From Defluviicoccus sp. bin129 (lineage in GTDB: Bacteria; Pseudomonadota; Alphaproteobacteria; MPNO01), in the NCBI GenBank assembly GCA_002239065.1, contig MPNO01000005.1:62001-126000 (forward strand): a stretch of 64,000 nucleotides of DNA. The letters are read 5' to 3'. Positions 27,718 through 36,786 of the stretch are shown piece after piece; position 1 is the stretch's first letter; every line of letters starts with the position of its first letter. Both the position numbers and the translations under genes were made by a program. The notes under the pieces were generated by a model that was not told the DNA's origin, ran no database searches, and saw nothing but the letters and a program-made list of their open reading frames with translations.

Positions 27718-28944
27718 TCAATCTGCGACCGCGTCGAGGCTGTATCGCGCGATCTGCTTGTAGCGATCGGATATCGCCGCCAGCTCGGCGGGATCGATCA
27801 CGTCCTCGATCCGGTCGAACGGCTCGCCCCCGGTCAGCGACTCGACGATCTCGATGATGTGATCCGGCGGCTGCTCGCGGTTGGTCAGCACGATCTCGTT
27901 GGCGATGTCCCGGCGTTCGTCCTCATAGGCCTTCAGCGCGGCCCGCGGATCGTCGAGCCCGGCGAGCAGCCTGGCCAGTGCCTCCGCGTCGAGGATCGCC
28001 TGGGCCCCGCCATTGCCGCCGCGCGGATACATCGGGTGCGCCGCATCCCCCAGCAGCGTGACCCGGCCGAAACTCCATCGGCGGATCGGGTCGCGGTCGA
28101 CCATGGGATATTCGAGAACGAACTCCGCATCGGCGATCAGCGCGGGAATGTCCAGCCAGTCGAATCTCCAATCCGCGAAGGGGCCGATGAAATCCTCCAC
28201 CCGCCCGGGTGTCGCCCAGTCATTGGGCTTTTGGGTGTCGGTCGGCTGTTCGGTCACCCAGTTGATCAGCTGGGTCCCGTCGTCGTACCGCCGGATGGGG
28301 TAGATCACCATCTTGCCGCGCGCCACCGTGCCCACGCGGGTGACGCTGGCGCCGGTGAGGAACGGCTGCCGCCGGGTGACCCCGCGCCACATGTTGATCC
28401 CGCCGAAATGGGGTTCGCCCTCCGCGGGGTGGAGCTGGCGCCGCACCGCCGAATGGAAGCCATCCGCGCCGACGGCGACGGCGCCGGTCGCGGGCGCCGC
28501 GCCTTCGAACAGCAATTTGACCCCCGCCGCGTCCTGCTCGACGGCGACGCAGCGATGCCCGAGATGCACCGCGCCCGGCCCCAGCCGGTCGATCGCCGCG
28601 TCGAACAGCACCTGGTGGAGGTCCGCCCGGTGGATCGAGAAATGCGGATAGTCGTATCCCGCGAAGCGGCCGCAGGGTTCGGCGAAGACGGACTGGCCGT
28701 GCCGGTTGAAATAGGCGAACTCGCGCGCCTCCACCCCATGGGACTCCAGAGCGGCCTGGAGGCCGAGCGCGGTCAGCTCGCGGATCGCGTGGGGCAGCAT
28801 GTTGATGCCGACGCCGAGCGGCTGGAATTCGGGCGCGGCCTCGTAGACCCGGCAGGGCAGGCCGCGGGCGTGCAGCGCAAGCGCGAGCGTGAGCCCGCCG
28901 ATCCCGCCCCCGGCGATGAGTATGTCGGATGCCGTGTCGGACAT
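27718..28944 (-). CDS. FAD-dependent aromatic monooxygenase (salicylate hydroxylase-like)
   Basis: A 408-residue class A flavoprotein monooxygenase. The Rossmann motif is IAGGGIGGLTLA near residue 10, GADGFHSAVRR is the DG motif, and GDAAHPMYPRGGNGG is the ribityl-binding GD motif. It would use NAD(P)H and O2 to hydroxylate an aromatic substrate. There is no membrane segment. It is convergent with the methyltransferase gene. The substrate is not identifiable. Confidence 0.9.
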   Translation of the reverse strand: MSDTASDILIAGGGIGGLTLALALHARGLPCRVYEAAPEFQPLGVGINMLPHAIRELTALGLQAALESHGVEAREFAYFNRHGQSVFAEPCGRFAGYDYPHFSIHRADLHQVLFDAAIDRLGPGAVHLGHRCVAVEQDAAGVKLLFEGAAPATGAVAVGADGFHSAVRRQLHPAEGEPHFGGINMWRGVTRRQPFLTGASVTRVGTVARGKMVIYPIRRYDDGTQLINWVTEQPTDTQKPNDWATPGRVEDFIGPFADWRFDWLDIPALIADAEFVLEYPMVDRDPIRRWSFGRVTLLGDAAHPMYPRGGNGGAQAILDAEALARLLAGLDDPRAALKAYEDERRDIANEIVLTNREQPPDHIIEIVESLTGGEPFDRIEDVIDPAELAAISDRYKQIARYSLDAVAD

Positions 28945-29092
28945 TTCGGGACCATGTAGCCGGGCCGGTCACCGGTCAACCGCGCCCGGCTCGGGGCGTG
29001 CGTGCGGCTGTCGGGATCCTGGCGTATCCTGCCGGGCGATCGTTCGGCGCGGTGACGGTTTGCCGTTCGGTCCGGGAAGAGGGAGGGAAGGC

Positions 29093-30064
29093 TTGGGCCA
29101 TCTGCTCAACGGGGCATGGACCTTCGACGACGTTCTCACCGAGAGCGAAGCGGGTCTCTACGTCAAGAAGCCGTCGCGGTTCCGCGACCGGATCACCGCC
29201 GACGGGTCGTCGGGCTATCCCGCGCGGGCGGGGCGCTATGTGCTCTATTCGTCGATCGGCTGCCCGTGGGCGCACCGCACGGCGATATTCCGCGTGCTCA
29301 AGAAGCTCGAAGGCGCGATTGCGCTGGTCGACACCGAGCAGTCCCCCGACCGGCGGGGCTGGGCCTTCCCCGACGGCCCCCACTGCGTCCCGGGCAGCGA
29401 ACGGCAGGTGGACTACCTGCACGAGATCTACGCGATGGGAGAGCCCGGCTGCACCACGCGGGTCACCGTGCCGATGCTGTGGGACGGCGAGACCGGGTCG
29501 GTCGTGAGCAACGAATCCTCCGAGATCGTGCGCATGTTCAACAGCGAATTCGCCGCCATCGCCGCCCCCACGCCGGATTACTACCCCGAGGCCCTGCGGG
29601 GCGAAATCGACGCGATGAACGAGACGGTGCTGAAGGGCGTCAACAACGCGGTCAATGAATGCGGCCGCTCGACCGCCCAGGAGGCCTATGAGCGATCGGT
29701 CGACCGCCTGTTCGGGACGCTCGACGAGCTCGACGGCCTGCTCGCGCATCGCCGCTATCTCTGCGGCGATGTCCAGACCGAGGCCGACTGGCGGCTCTAC
29801 CCCAGCCTGCTCCGCTTCGATCCCGTCTACTATGTCGGCTACAAGTGCAATCTGCGCCGCCTCGAGGACTACCGCCATCTGTCGAACTATCTGCGGGATC
29901 TGTACGCGACGCCCGGCATCGCCCGGGTCAGCGACGTCGCGGCGATGAAGCGCCAGACCTTTTCCGCCGCCGGGCCGATCGGCGCCAACGGCGTCGTGCC
30001 GCGCGGACCCGCTATCGACCTCACCCGCCCCCATGACCGGGACCGTTTCGCCGAAGCGGCCTGA
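29093..30064 (+). CDS. glutathionyl-hydroquinone reductase (YqjG/ECM4-type GST)
   Basis: A 323-residue Xi-class GST that reduces glutathionyl-hydroquinones. The active site is SSIGCPWAHRT with Cys57. Other family strings are NESSEIVRMFNSEF, RYLCGDVQTEADWRLYPSL and RFDPVYYVGYKCN. The start is a TTG at 29093 with a very strong GGGAGGGAAGG upstream, giving MGHLLNGAW, the usual N-terminus. A GST gene follows 33 nt later. Confidence 0.92.
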   Translation: MGHLLNGAWTFDDVLTESEAGLYVKKPSRFRDRITADGSSGYPARAGRYVLYSSIGCPWAHRTAIFRVLKKLEGAIALVDTEQSPDRRGWAFPDGPHCVPGSERQVDYLHEIYAMGEPGCTTRVTVPMLWDGETGSVVSNESSEIVRMFNSEFAAIAAPTPDYYPEALRGEIDAMNETVLKGVNNAVNECGRSTAQEAYERSVDRLFGTLDELDGLLAHRRYLCGDVQTEADWRLYPSLLRFDPVYYVGYKCNLRRLEDYRHLSNYLRDLYATPGIARVSDVAAMKRQTFSAAGPIGANGVVPRGPAIDLTRPHDRDRFAEAA

Positions 30065-30097
30065 TGCGGGGGGCTTCCCCAACCTCAAGGAGATGCG

Positions 30098-30697
30098 ATG
30101 AAACTCTACTACGCCAGGGGCTCGTGTTCTTTCGCCCCGCATGTCGGGCTCAGGGAGGCCGGGCTCGACTTCGACCTCGCCTCGGTGAATTTGCAGGAGA
30201 AGACGCTCGCCGACGGCAGCGACTATCTCGCGATCAACCCGCGCGGCTATGTACCCTTGCTTGAGCGCGACGACGGAACGACGCTGTCCGAATGCGCGGT
30301 GATCCTGCAATGGATCGGCGACCTTGTGCCGGACTCCGGCCTGCTTCCGGCGGCCGGCACGGAAGAGCGCTACCGGGTGCAGGAATGGCTGAGCTTCGTC
30401 GGCGGCGAGCTGCACAAGGGGCTGCCGCCCATATTCCTGCCGCATATCCCGGATGCCATGCGGCCCATCGCCCGGGCGCGGATCGAGCTCAGGCTGGGCT
30501 TCCTCGACCAGGCGCTGGAAGGCAAAGACTGGCTCATGGGCGATCGCTTCACCGTCGCCGACGTCTATTGCGGCGCCATACTCAACTGGACCAGGCCCGC
30601 CAAGTACGACCTCGGCCAGCACCCCAACGTGGCGGCGTTCCACGAACGGTTCGGCGCCCGCGACAGCGTCGAGGCGGCACGCGCCGCGGAAGGCTGA
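30098..30697 (+). CDS. glutathione S-transferase, beta-class-like
   Basis: A 199-residue GST. It starts MKLYYARGSCSFAPHV, with Cys10 in the beta-class position, and has LSECAVILQWI and the C-terminal GDRFTVADVY. AAGGAG precedes the ATG. It is in line with the hydroquinone reductase gene and probably co-transcribed. The substrate is unknown. Confidence 0.92.
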   Translation: MKLYYARGSCSFAPHVGLREAGLDFDLASVNLQEKTLADGSDYLAINPRGYVPLLERDDGTTLSECAVILQWIGDLVPDSGLLPAAGTEERYRVQEWLSFVGGELHKGLPPIFLPHIPDAMRPIARARIELRLGFLDQALEGKDWLMGDRFTVADVYCGAILNWTRPAKYDLGQHPNVAAFHERFGARDSVEAARAAEG

Positions 30698-30939
30698 CGG
30701 CCGGGAGATATCCGCCTACAGGCCGTGAGGATGACCGTTCGCCCCGGGTAAGCGTGCCGCTGCCGCGTCGAGGGCAATCCCTGACCTTGTCGATGGGGAA
30801 GGGCCGCCGCCCGGAAAGTCCGATCCGGAGCCGGTTCAAGCCCCCTCGAAACCGCGTCCCGATCGAGCCCGGGCTCCTCTTCCATCCTGCGTAGAAAAAC
30901 CCACATAAATATCTCCCTGTGCGTTCGAAAGGTCCCGCA

Positions 30940-32265
30940 TTGCGCTTGATCCGCCTGCTCAAGAAGGACTTGGCAGTGGAGACATCGGTTTGGGTCGACA
31001 GGCAATTGATTTCGGTCGATCAGGCTCGCGGGATCTGCGGGCTCTATGGCATCGACTACGATGCGATTGGGAGCCGCTCCACCGCGTACCACATGCTGGT
31101 GAATCTTGGATTTCTCTTCGTCGGCATCGCTCTCATCACCGTCATCGGGGGCAACTGGGACGAAATCCCGCGCGGAGTGCGCATGGCAGGCTTGCTGCTG
31201 CTGACCGCCGGAACCCACGGCCTTGCCATTCGGCAGTATCTATCGGACAAAGATTCTTCGGCCGTGGGACTGTTCCTGCTGGGCACCCTGTTCTATGGCG
31301 CTTCCATCATCCTCATCGCGCAGATCTATCACCTCGGTGAACACATGCCGGACGGCGTGTTCCTGTGGGCGTTGGGAAGCCTCCCCGTCGCGGTCTTGCT
31401 GGGCAATCCCTGGCTCACGGTTTTCAACGGTCTCCTTGCGCTGCTCTGGTTCTTTCTGGAGTTCTGGACCGGGTTCCTCGCGCCGGAGTTCGTGCTGGCG
31501 GCGTTCCCGCTATTTCTCGCCGCCCAGCTCTATGTGCTGATGAGAGCCCGGGTCAGCGTGCTCTTGTTCCTGGTCTTCCTCATCGGTCTGGTTTTCTGGA
31601 TCGAGGCTTTGCTCGCCCTGATGTGGGCGGACGAGCGAGGCTGGCTGGTCTTGTCGGCCGAGCACAGCTTCGTCAGCGTCGCGCTGTTCGTTCTGGCCCA
31701 CGCCGCCGGCCACTGGCTGCACGGGCAAGACGCGGCAAAGGCGAAGGATTACGGTGCCGTGCTCTCGATATGGGCTTTGCGCTTCGCGCTGATCTCGATG
31801 TTCGTCCTGAGCTTCGAAGAATCCTGGCAGGAATTGCTTCGTGCCGATTGGGACCGCCTGACGTCCATGTGGATCGCGGTGGCGGCGATTATGGCGTTTG
31901 CACTGTGGATCGGATCGAAGACAGGACGGCTTCCCGGTCTGTTCGCGCTTGTCCTTGTTTGCGCCGGGACCATGATCGCGGTGGTCGCGACGCAGGATGC
32001 GGCGGCGGCGGTGTATTTTCAGGTGCTGGACAGCGCGGCGCTGATCGCGACTGGCATCTGGTTGATCATGCGCGGCACCTCCAGCGGCATTTCCCACTAC
32101 TACTACCTCGGCGTCGTCACCATTCTGTTGACCGCTTTCGTGCGCTACGCGTACATGATCGGCGACTACCTCGACAGCGCGATCCTGTTGATGGCATTGG
32201 CGGCGCTGCTTCTGGCATCGGCACGGTACTGGAGGGATCGCCAGCGCCGGGAAGTCCTCCGATGA
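30940..32265 (+). CDS. DUF2157 polytopic membrane protein
   Basis: A protein of 441 residues with a short cytoplasmic N-terminus (LLKKDLAVE and on) containing the DUF2157 region, then about 12 hydrophobic helices, including a LLTAGTHGLAIRQYL loop. DUF2157 proteins are of unknown function and often precede a GDYXXLXY gene, as here. I prefer a TTG at 30940 with AAAGG 7 nt upstream; a GTG at 30919 without a ribosome site would add seven residues. The stop overlaps the next ATG (ATGA). Confidence 0.82.
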   Translation: MRLIRLLKKDLAVETSVWVDRQLISVDQARGICGLYGIDYDAIGSRSTAYHMLVNLGFLFVGIALITVIGGNWDEIPRGVRMAGLLLLTAGTHGLAIRQYLSDKDSSAVGLFLLGTLFYGASIILIAQIYHLGEHMPDGVFLWALGSLPVAVLLGNPWLTVFNGLLALLWFFLEFWTGFLAPEFVLAAFPLFLAAQLYVLMRARVSVLLFLVFLIGLVFWIEALLALMWADERGWLVLSAEHSFVSVALFVLAHAAGHWLHGQDAAKAKDYGAVLSIWALRFALISMFVLSFEESWQELLRADWDRLTSMWIAVAAIMAFALWIGSKTGRLPGLFALVLVCAGTMIAVVATQDAAAAVYFQVLDSAALIATGIWLIMRGTSSGISHYYYLGVVTILLTAFVRYAYMIGDYLDSAILLMALAALLLASARYWRDRQRREVLR

Positions 32266-32899
32266 CCCGGCGGCGGATCGCGGCCTGCCTGGGCGCCGCG
32301 ATGGCGCTCCAGTTGTTCCTGCTGGCGGGCATGGTCGCCGGAGCGGCCTTGCCGTTGTGGACGGGCACGGAAATCCGCGTCGAGACGGTCCCCGTCGACC
32401 CCCGATCGATGTTCCGAGGCAACTATGCGCGGCTGCGCTATCGGCTCGGCACGCTGCCGGACGACGCGCTGGGTGACGTGTCCCGGTTGCGGCGGGGCGA
32501 AATCGTGTATGTCAGCCTGCGGCGGGGGGGGGCCCGCCCCCCCCTGTTTTGGGCGGGGGCTCTCTCGCGGCCGTTCCCTCGCGGCGTTCTCCCCGGGCGG
32601 GGGGGGTGGGGCGGGGCGAAATCGTGTATGTCAGCCTGCGGCGGGCGGACACCGGCTACCATGTGTTTGCGGCGGCATCTCTAGAGCGTCCTTCCGATGG
32701 CGTCTTCCTGCGAGGCCGTGTTGTCAGGGGCCGCTCGCCATATCGCCTCAACTACGGTATTGAGGCGTTCTTCGCCCCGAAGGAAAGGGCTCTGAGGCTC
32801 GAAAAACATCTCCGCAACGGCGGCACCGCGATCCTCATGGTGACCGCTAGCGGACAGGCCGCCATCAAGGACATCGTCTCTCCCGCCGGCTCCGAATGA
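32262..32899 (+). pseudogene. GDYXXLXY-domain protein, frame broken by a 119-bp insertion
   Basis: The first part encodes a membrane-anchored protein with one N-terminal helix and the domain hallmark VDPRSMFRGNYARLRY (Asn replacing Asp of GDY). It continues to GEIVYVSLRR at about 32526. A 119-bp insertion then shifts frame; the C-terminal part resumes at a second copy of GEIVYVSLRR and reads RADTGYHVF, LRGRV, YGIEAFF and AAIKDIVSPAGSE to 32899. Removing exactly 119 bp restores a continuous 172-residue protein. It is therefore a frameshifted gene or an assembly error. It is translationally coupled to the DUF2157 gene. Confidence 0.85.
32491..32645. repeat. 36-bp direct duplication flanking a G/C-tract insert
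   Basis: Positions 32491-32526 and 32610-32645 are identical. The 83 bp between them are low-complexity G and C runs unlike the coding DNA around them. The repeat unit is 119 bp, which is not a multiple of three. Confidence 0.9.
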
Positions 32900-32948
32900 T
32901 CGGGTGGGGCCGGCCCATGGCGGCGGCGCCGGGCAGAGAGGAAACGAC

Positions 32949-33812
32949 ATGGTCCAGCTGCTGGAAGGCGATATCCGCACCAGCGAGGTGCTCGGCTGGG
33001 AAGGCGTGCACCTGTTCCACTTCCACGCCTCGTCGTGCTCCCAGAAGACGCGGATCGTGCTCAACCTCAAGGGCGTCGACTGGCAGCCCCATCCGGTCGA
33101 CATATCGCAGGACGAGAACCTGAACTCCCGGTTTCTCGGCATCAACCCGCGCGGGCTGGTGCCGGTGCTGGTGATCGACGGCGCGGTCCATATCGAGAGC
33201 AACGATATCGTCTCGCTGCTCGATGCGCGGTTCCCGGAGCCCCGCCTGATCCCCGAGGGCCGCGAAGCGGAGATGGCCGACCTGCTGCGCCGCGAGGACG
33301 ATCTGCACCACGACCTGCGGACGATCTCGTTCCGCTACACCCATCCGCGGCCGCGCGAGCCGAAATCGGCCGACGCGCTCGCCGAATACCGCGCCGGCGG
33401 CAGCGGGACGGTGCTGGGCGCGCCCGACCCCAACAAGGATTCCGAGATCGCCTTCTGGGAACGCCTCGCGCGCGAGGGCATCACCGACGAGGCGATTCGG
33501 GTTTCCGCGGGACGGTTCAGGCGATCCTTCGAGGACCTCGACCGCAAGCTGGCCGACGACCCCTATATTCTGGGCGAACGGCTGAGCATCGCCGATATCG
33601 CCTGGTTCATCTACGTCAACCGGCTGGTCCGCTGCGGCTACCCGGTGGAGCGGCTGCATCCCCGCCTGTTTGCCTGGTTCCAGCCGCTGCGCGCGCGGGA
33701 CGAATTCGCCCGCGAGGTCACGGTGCCGCCCGAGCTCCAGAAGGCGGTCGAGGAGAACCAGCGCCGCCAGCGCGAAGCGGGCAAGACGCTGATCGACGTC
33801 GCCGGTCTCTGA
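32949..33812 (+). CDS. glutathione S-transferase family protein, extended type
   Basis: A 287-residue GST-fold protein. The thioredoxin-like domain has FHASSCSQKTRIVLNLKGV, ending in INPRGLVPVL and IESNDIVSLLD; the C-terminal domain has ILGERLSIADIAWFIY. It has an insertion of about 60 residues between domains, so it is longer than classical GSTs. The SSC motif probably carries the catalytic Ser/Cys. AGAGGAAA precedes the ATG at 32949. The function is unknown. Confidence 0.88.
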   Translation: MVQLLEGDIRTSEVLGWEGVHLFHFHASSCSQKTRIVLNLKGVDWQPHPVDISQDENLNSRFLGINPRGLVPVLVIDGAVHIESNDIVSLLDARFPEPRLIPEGREAEMADLLRREDDLHHDLRTISFRYTHPRPREPKSADALAEYRAGGSGTVLGAPDPNKDSEIAFWERLAREGITDEAIRVSAGRFRRSFEDLDRKLADDPYILGERLSIADIAWFIYVNRLVRCGYPVERLHPRLFAWFQPLRARDEFAREVTVPPELQKAVEENQRRQREAGKTLIDVAGL

Positions 33813-33926
33813 GATACGCCCGCCCTTCAAGGCCATGCCTCGCTTGCATGTAGAGTCCCGTCTGCTAGGGTTTCTCCAGCCGCTCGCCCGGTCCGCGGGG
33901 GGCGCACGCGCACGCGGGAGGAAAAA

Positions 33927-35576
33927 TTGGCGACGAAGAACCGGGAAGACCTGATCGCCGGAAGCGGCCCGATGCAGGGGCTGCATTCCGGGATGGGCCT
34001 TGCGGCCAAGGGCATGGTGGTCGCATTCGTGGTCTTCACGGTGCTCAACGTGGAGCTCGCCAACGGGATCTACACCGCGATCCGCGGCTGGATCGAGGCC
34101 TCGCTGAGCTGGTACTACATCATCGTCGTCATGGGGCTGGTGCTGTTCTGCCTCATCATGATGTTCTCCAGATTCGGCTCGATCCGCCTCGGCGACGACG
34201 ATTCGCGCCCCGAGTTCAGCAATTTCTCGTGGTTCGCCATGCTGTTCTCGGCCGGGGTCGGGATCGGCATCCTGTTCTTCGGCGTCGCCGAACCCATCTT
34301 CTATTTCGACAATTCGGGCGCCTTCGGCTACCCGAACAACCCGCATGCCGATGTCGCCGGCGCGACGTCCATGGATCTGACCCGCGCGGTCCATGCGATG
34401 CGGGTCACCTATTTCCACTGGGGCTTCCATGGCTGGGCGGTCTATGTGGTGGTCGGTCTCTGCCTCGCCTATTTCGGCTTCCGCAAGAAGCTGCCCTTCA
34501 CCATGCGCTCGGCGCTCCACCCGATCATCGGCGACAGGATCTACGGCCCCATCGGGCACGGCGTCGATTTGCTCGCGGTGTTCGGCACGATCTTCGGGGT
34601 CGCGACCTCGCTGGGTCTCGGCGTCAGCCAGATGGCGACCGGGCTCAACGTGCTGTTCGGCGTCGATCCGGGGATATGGACGCAGATCACCCTGATCGTC
34701 GTCATCTCGCTCGTGGCGACAGTTTCGGCGGTGTCCGGGGTCGGCAACGGCATCCGCATCATCTCCGAATGGAATATCTGGCTGTCGCTCGTGCTGCTTG
34801 CCTTCTTCCTGTTCGGCGGGCCGTTCAAGTGGCTGATGGGCTTCTTCGTAACCTCGCTCGGCGACTACATCTGGAACGTGATCCCGATGGGGTTCTGGAC
34901 CGCCGGCACCGACAAGGAGATCGCCTGGCAGGGCGGCTGGACGATCTTCTACTGGGGCTGGTGGATATCCTGGGCGCCCTTTGTCGGGTTGTTCATCGCG
35001 CGCATCAGCCGTGGCCGGACGATCCGCGAGTTCATGGTGGGGGTGATGTTCGTTCCCACCACGATCGCCTTTTTCTGGCTCTGCATGTTCGGCGGCAACG
35101 CGATCTACCTGGAGCTCAACGCGGCCGGCGGCGCCGGCACGGCGGGCATCGTCGAGCTGGTGAAGGCGTGGAACCTGCCGGCGGCGCTCTACGGCACCAT
35201 CGAGCGCCTGACTGACTTCTCGACCCTGCGATGGGTGATGTCGGCGCTCGCCACACTCCTGCTGGCCACCTGGTTCATCACCTCGTCCGACTCGGGCACG
35301 CTGGTGATCACCACCATGCTCTCGATGGGGGACGACGACCCGCCGCAGCGCTTCCGCATCGTCTGGGGGCTGGGCGAGGGCTTCGTGGCCGGGGTGCTGC
35401 TGGTGGCGGGCGGGCTCTCAGCGCTGCAAACGGCCTCTATCGCGGCGGCGCTGCCGATCTCGGTGATCTTGATCTTCATGGCCTGGGGGCTCCTGAAGTC
35501 GCTGTCGGAGGACAGCTCGGCGGTCGCCGCGCCGGACAGCGCCGGGGAGGCGGCGGCCCCGGCCGGCCCCGGCTAG
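33927..35576 (+). CDS. BCCT-family betaine/choline/carnitine transporter
   Basis: A 549-residue polytopic transporter with about 12 helices. Family signatures are AMLFSAGVGIGILFFGVAEP and WTIFYWGWWISWAPFVGLFIARISRGRTIREF. It imports a quaternary ammonium or sulfonium osmolyte, driven by Na+ or H+. The C-terminal tail is short and Ala-rich, lacking an obvious long osmosensing tail. The start is a TTG with GGGAGG 6-7 nt upstream. Its TAG overlaps the TAG of the convergent MetE-like gene within a single CTAG. Confidence 0.93.
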   Translation: MATKNREDLIAGSGPMQGLHSGMGLAAKGMVVAFVVFTVLNVELANGIYTAIRGWIEASLSWYYIIVVMGLVLFCLIMMFSRFGSIRLGDDDSRPEFSNFSWFAMLFSAGVGIGILFFGVAEPIFYFDNSGAFGYPNNPHADVAGATSMDLTRAVHAMRVTYFHWGFHGWAVYVVVGLCLAYFGFRKKLPFTMRSALHPIIGDRIYGPIGHGVDLLAVFGTIFGVATSLGLGVSQMATGLNVLFGVDPGIWTQITLIVVISLVATVSAVSGVGNGIRIISEWNIWLSLVLLAFFLFGGPFKWLMGFFVTSLGDYIWNVIPMGFWTAGTDKEIAWQGGWTIFYWGWWISWAPFVGLFIARISRGRTIREFMVGVMFVPTTIAFFWLCMFGGNAIYLELNAAGGAGTAGIVELVKAWNLPAALYGTIERLTDFSTLRWVMSALATLLLATWFITSSDSGTLVITTMLSMGDDDPPQRFRIVWGLGEGFVAGVLLVAGGLSALQTASIAAALPISVILIFMAWGLLKSLSEDSSAVAAPDSAGEAAAPAGPG

Positions 35577-36760
35577 GGGTCAGCGGACCCGCGCCGGCCC
35601 CAGAGCTGCCGGCTGGCGATTCGCGCGCCTTCGGCGAGGGATTCGAGCTTGGCCCAGACCACGTCCTCGGCGGTGAAGCTGTCGCCTGCGAAGGTCCCGA
35701 AGCCGCAATCGGTCGCCGCCACGATGCGCGACCTGTCGCCCACGCAACGGGCGGCGCGGACCAGCCGTTCGGCGACCACCTGCGGGTGCTCGACATAGTT
35801 GTTGGTGGTCTCGACGGCGCCGACGCAGAGCGACATGCCGTCGGGCAAGGGCAGGCGGCGGAAGGCTTCGATCTCGTGGCTGTGCCGCGGGTTGGCGAAC
35901 GGCAGGACGAGCGCGCCGACCTTCGCCCGGTACATCACCGGCAGGACTTCCGGGCAGGGCACGTCATGGACATGCGGGCCGTCCCGGTTCCCCCAGCAGG
36001 CGTGCAGGCGGATGCGCTCCGGCGCTATGCCCGCGATCGCCTCGTTGAGCGCGGCGACGTGCATCTCCATCGCCGCGATGAATTCCGCGAGGCTGCTTTC
36101 CTGGTAGAAGCCGGCCCGTTCCATGCCGAGGTCGGGTGAATCGATCTGCAGCAGAAAGCCGTGCTCGACGATGCGCTCGTATTCGTGCTTCAGCGCCCGC
36201 GCCAGGGCGAAGACGTAGTCCTCGAACCGGTCGTAGTGGAGATTGACCATCGCCGTCGCGGCGAAGCCCGGCGAGACCGCGGTCATGAAGGTTTCGGCAA
36301 AACCGTCCCCGGCGGCCGCGAGCGCCTCCCTGAAGCCCCTGCACGCCGCGTCGACGGGGCCGGAATCCCGGTAGACCAGCGGCCCCGTCGTCCGGGGCAG
36401 TCCGTAGGGGCTGATCCGCCGCCTTCCGCTCCGGCCGAGCAGCTCGAACCAGACCGGGAAGGCCTGTGCGTCCAGCGGCAGAAGCCGGCCCGGCCCGTCG
36501 CCCCGGCCGAACCCGCCGATCCGGTCGGTGACATAGGAGATGAAATCGGTGCGCGGGATTTCGCCGTCATTGCCGATATCGATGCCGGCCTCGATCTGCC
36601 GCCGGACCGCCGTGGCCAGGGCCTTGGCGATCGCATCGCCGAGAACGTCCGGGTCGACGGCTTCGCCATGCGCCTTGGCGACCAGGAGGTCGGCCAGCCT
36701 CTCGCCGCGGGGGAGGCTGCCGACATGGGTGGTGAGAATCCGTTCGCGGCCGCTTTCCAT
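35573..36760 (-). CDS. MetE C-terminal-domain-like (cobalamin-independent) methyltransferase
   Basis: A 395-residue protein matching only the catalytic barrel of MetE. Zinc ligands are visible as LHACWGN (His and Cys) and ATDCGFGTF (Cys). The N-terminus LTTHVGSLPR is typical of stand-alone archaeal/actinobacterial MetE-core proteins and epoxyalkane:CoM-like enzymes. It probably transfers a methyl or alkyl group to a thiol. The ATG at 36760 is chosen over a long open frame antisense-like to dnaJ. It is 26 nt downstream of the dnaJ stop. Confidence 0.87.
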   Translation of the reverse strand: MESGRERILTTHVGSLPRGERLADLLVAKAHGEAVDPDVLGDAIAKALATAVRRQIEAGIDIGNDGEIPRTDFISYVTDRIGGFGRGDGPGRLLPLDAQAFPVWFELLGRSGRRRISPYGLPRTTGPLVYRDSGPVDAACRGFREALAAAGDGFAETFMTAVSPGFAATAMVNLHYDRFEDYVFALARALKHEYERIVEHGFLLQIDSPDLGMERAGFYQESSLAEFIAAMEMHVAALNEAIAGIAPERIRLHACWGNRDGPHVHDVPCPEVLPVMYRAKVGALVLPFANPRHSHEIEAFRRLPLPDGMSLCVGAVETTNNYVEHPQVVAERLVRAARCVGDRSRIVAATDCGFGTFAGDSFTAEDVVWAKLESLAEGARIASRQLWGRRGSADP

Positions 36761-36786
36761 CCCGGTCCCGCCGCCGCCGGCCCGGG

